5,337 nt of DNA from an uncultured Gammaproteobacteria bacterium. GTDB taxonomy: Bacteria > Pseudomonadota > Gammaproteobacteria > Ga0077536. The notes below the pieces were generated by a model. That model searched no databases. It was not told where the DNA came from and saw nothing but the letters and a program-made list of their open reading frames with translations. Positions 5,195 through 5,337 of the stretch are shown piece by piece. The stretch is taken from assembly GCA_903866355.1 (NCBI GenBank), contig CAIPNE010000744.1, forward strand, positions 1 through 5,337. The letters are read 5' to 3'. Numbering within the stretch: the stretch's first letter is position 1; each line of letters starts with the position of its first letter. Made by a program: the position numbers and the translations under genes.

Positions 5195-5337
5195 GCGGTG
5201 CCGGCTGCCGGGCTGGTGTGGCGCGGTAGGATCACCGCACCCACTAATAACAAGCCCGCCGCTAACGCGGAAGGCAGGGCAAACCCACCCGACCACTGCG
5301 CCAATCGGCCTGCGACAAAAGGCCCCAACAGTTGGCC
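5191..5337 (-). CDS. C-terminal end of a probable major facilitator superfamily transporter
   Basis: Forty-eight codons, open to the window edge, end in TAG at 5193-5191. The visible part begins GQLLGPFVAGRLAQWSGGF (residues 1-19 of the fragment). This has the look of the segment between the last two membrane helices of MFS proteins, where GxxxGPxxAGxLAxxxGGF is common. A hydrophobic stretch of about 17 residues follows (LPSALAAGLLLVGAVIL, 21-37), fitting transmembrane helix 12, and then a short polar tail RHTSPAAGTA. The gene converges on the ferredoxin gene. Most of the protein lies beyond the window, so substrate and subfamily cannot be given; a YbfB/YjiJ-like carrier is one possibility. 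Confidence 0.75.
   Translation of the reverse strand, partial: GQLLGPFVAGRLAQWSGGFALPSALAAGLLLVGAVILPRHTSPAAGTA

Noticed and set aside
5054..5296. 80-codon minus-strand open frame across the spacer
   Set aside because: It overlaps the transporter C-terminus in a different frame. That other frame gives a typical MFS ending, whereas this one shows no family features.

Overview
The window is an ordinary-looking chromosomal segment of a fairly GC-rich proteobacterium, most likely a gammaproteobacterium. Two things point there. The gene order ftsY / two M16 proteins / rsmD / coaD / ferredoxin matches, from memory, the arrangement around ftsY in Pseudomonas (there with other genes inserted before coaD). 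The ferredoxin is of the Allochromatium vinosum 2[4Fe-4S] type, common in Gammaproteobacteria and Betaproteobacteria.

Layout. Positions 1-897 (minus strand) hold ftsY, the signal recognition particle receptor GTPase, lacking only its last few residues at the window edge. Positions 898-957 are a short divergent intergenic region with a plausible forward promoter. Positions 958-5057 (plus strand) form a tight cluster: a catalytic periplasmic M16 zinc protease, a second M16 homologue whose zinc site is lost, rsmD (16S rRNA guanine-N2 methyltransferase), coaD (phosphopantetheine adenylyltransferase) and a dicluster ferredoxin. The gaps are 1 nt, an ATGA overlap, a GTGA overlap and 12 nt, so the five genes are probably one operon. 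Positions 5058-5190 are a short convergent intergenic region that is unusually rich in palindromes and includes a candidate terminator hairpin. Positions 5191-5337 (minus strand) encode the C-terminal 48 residues of a probable major facilitator superfamily transporter.

How the genes fit together. FtsY brings nascent membrane and exported proteins to the translocon. The two M16 proteins both carry export signals and probably form a periplasmic catalytic/non-catalytic pair. RsmD modifies the ribosome, CoaD supplies coenzyme A and the ferredoxin is a small electron carrier. Apart from the M16 pair these are unrelated housekeeping jobs. They are co-transcribed probably for historical reasons rather than as one pathway.

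I found no mobile element, CRISPR array, tRNA or rRNA, and no convincing new system. The parts most worth a second look are the inactive M16 partner with its possible lipobox, and the structured 133-bp convergent spacer.
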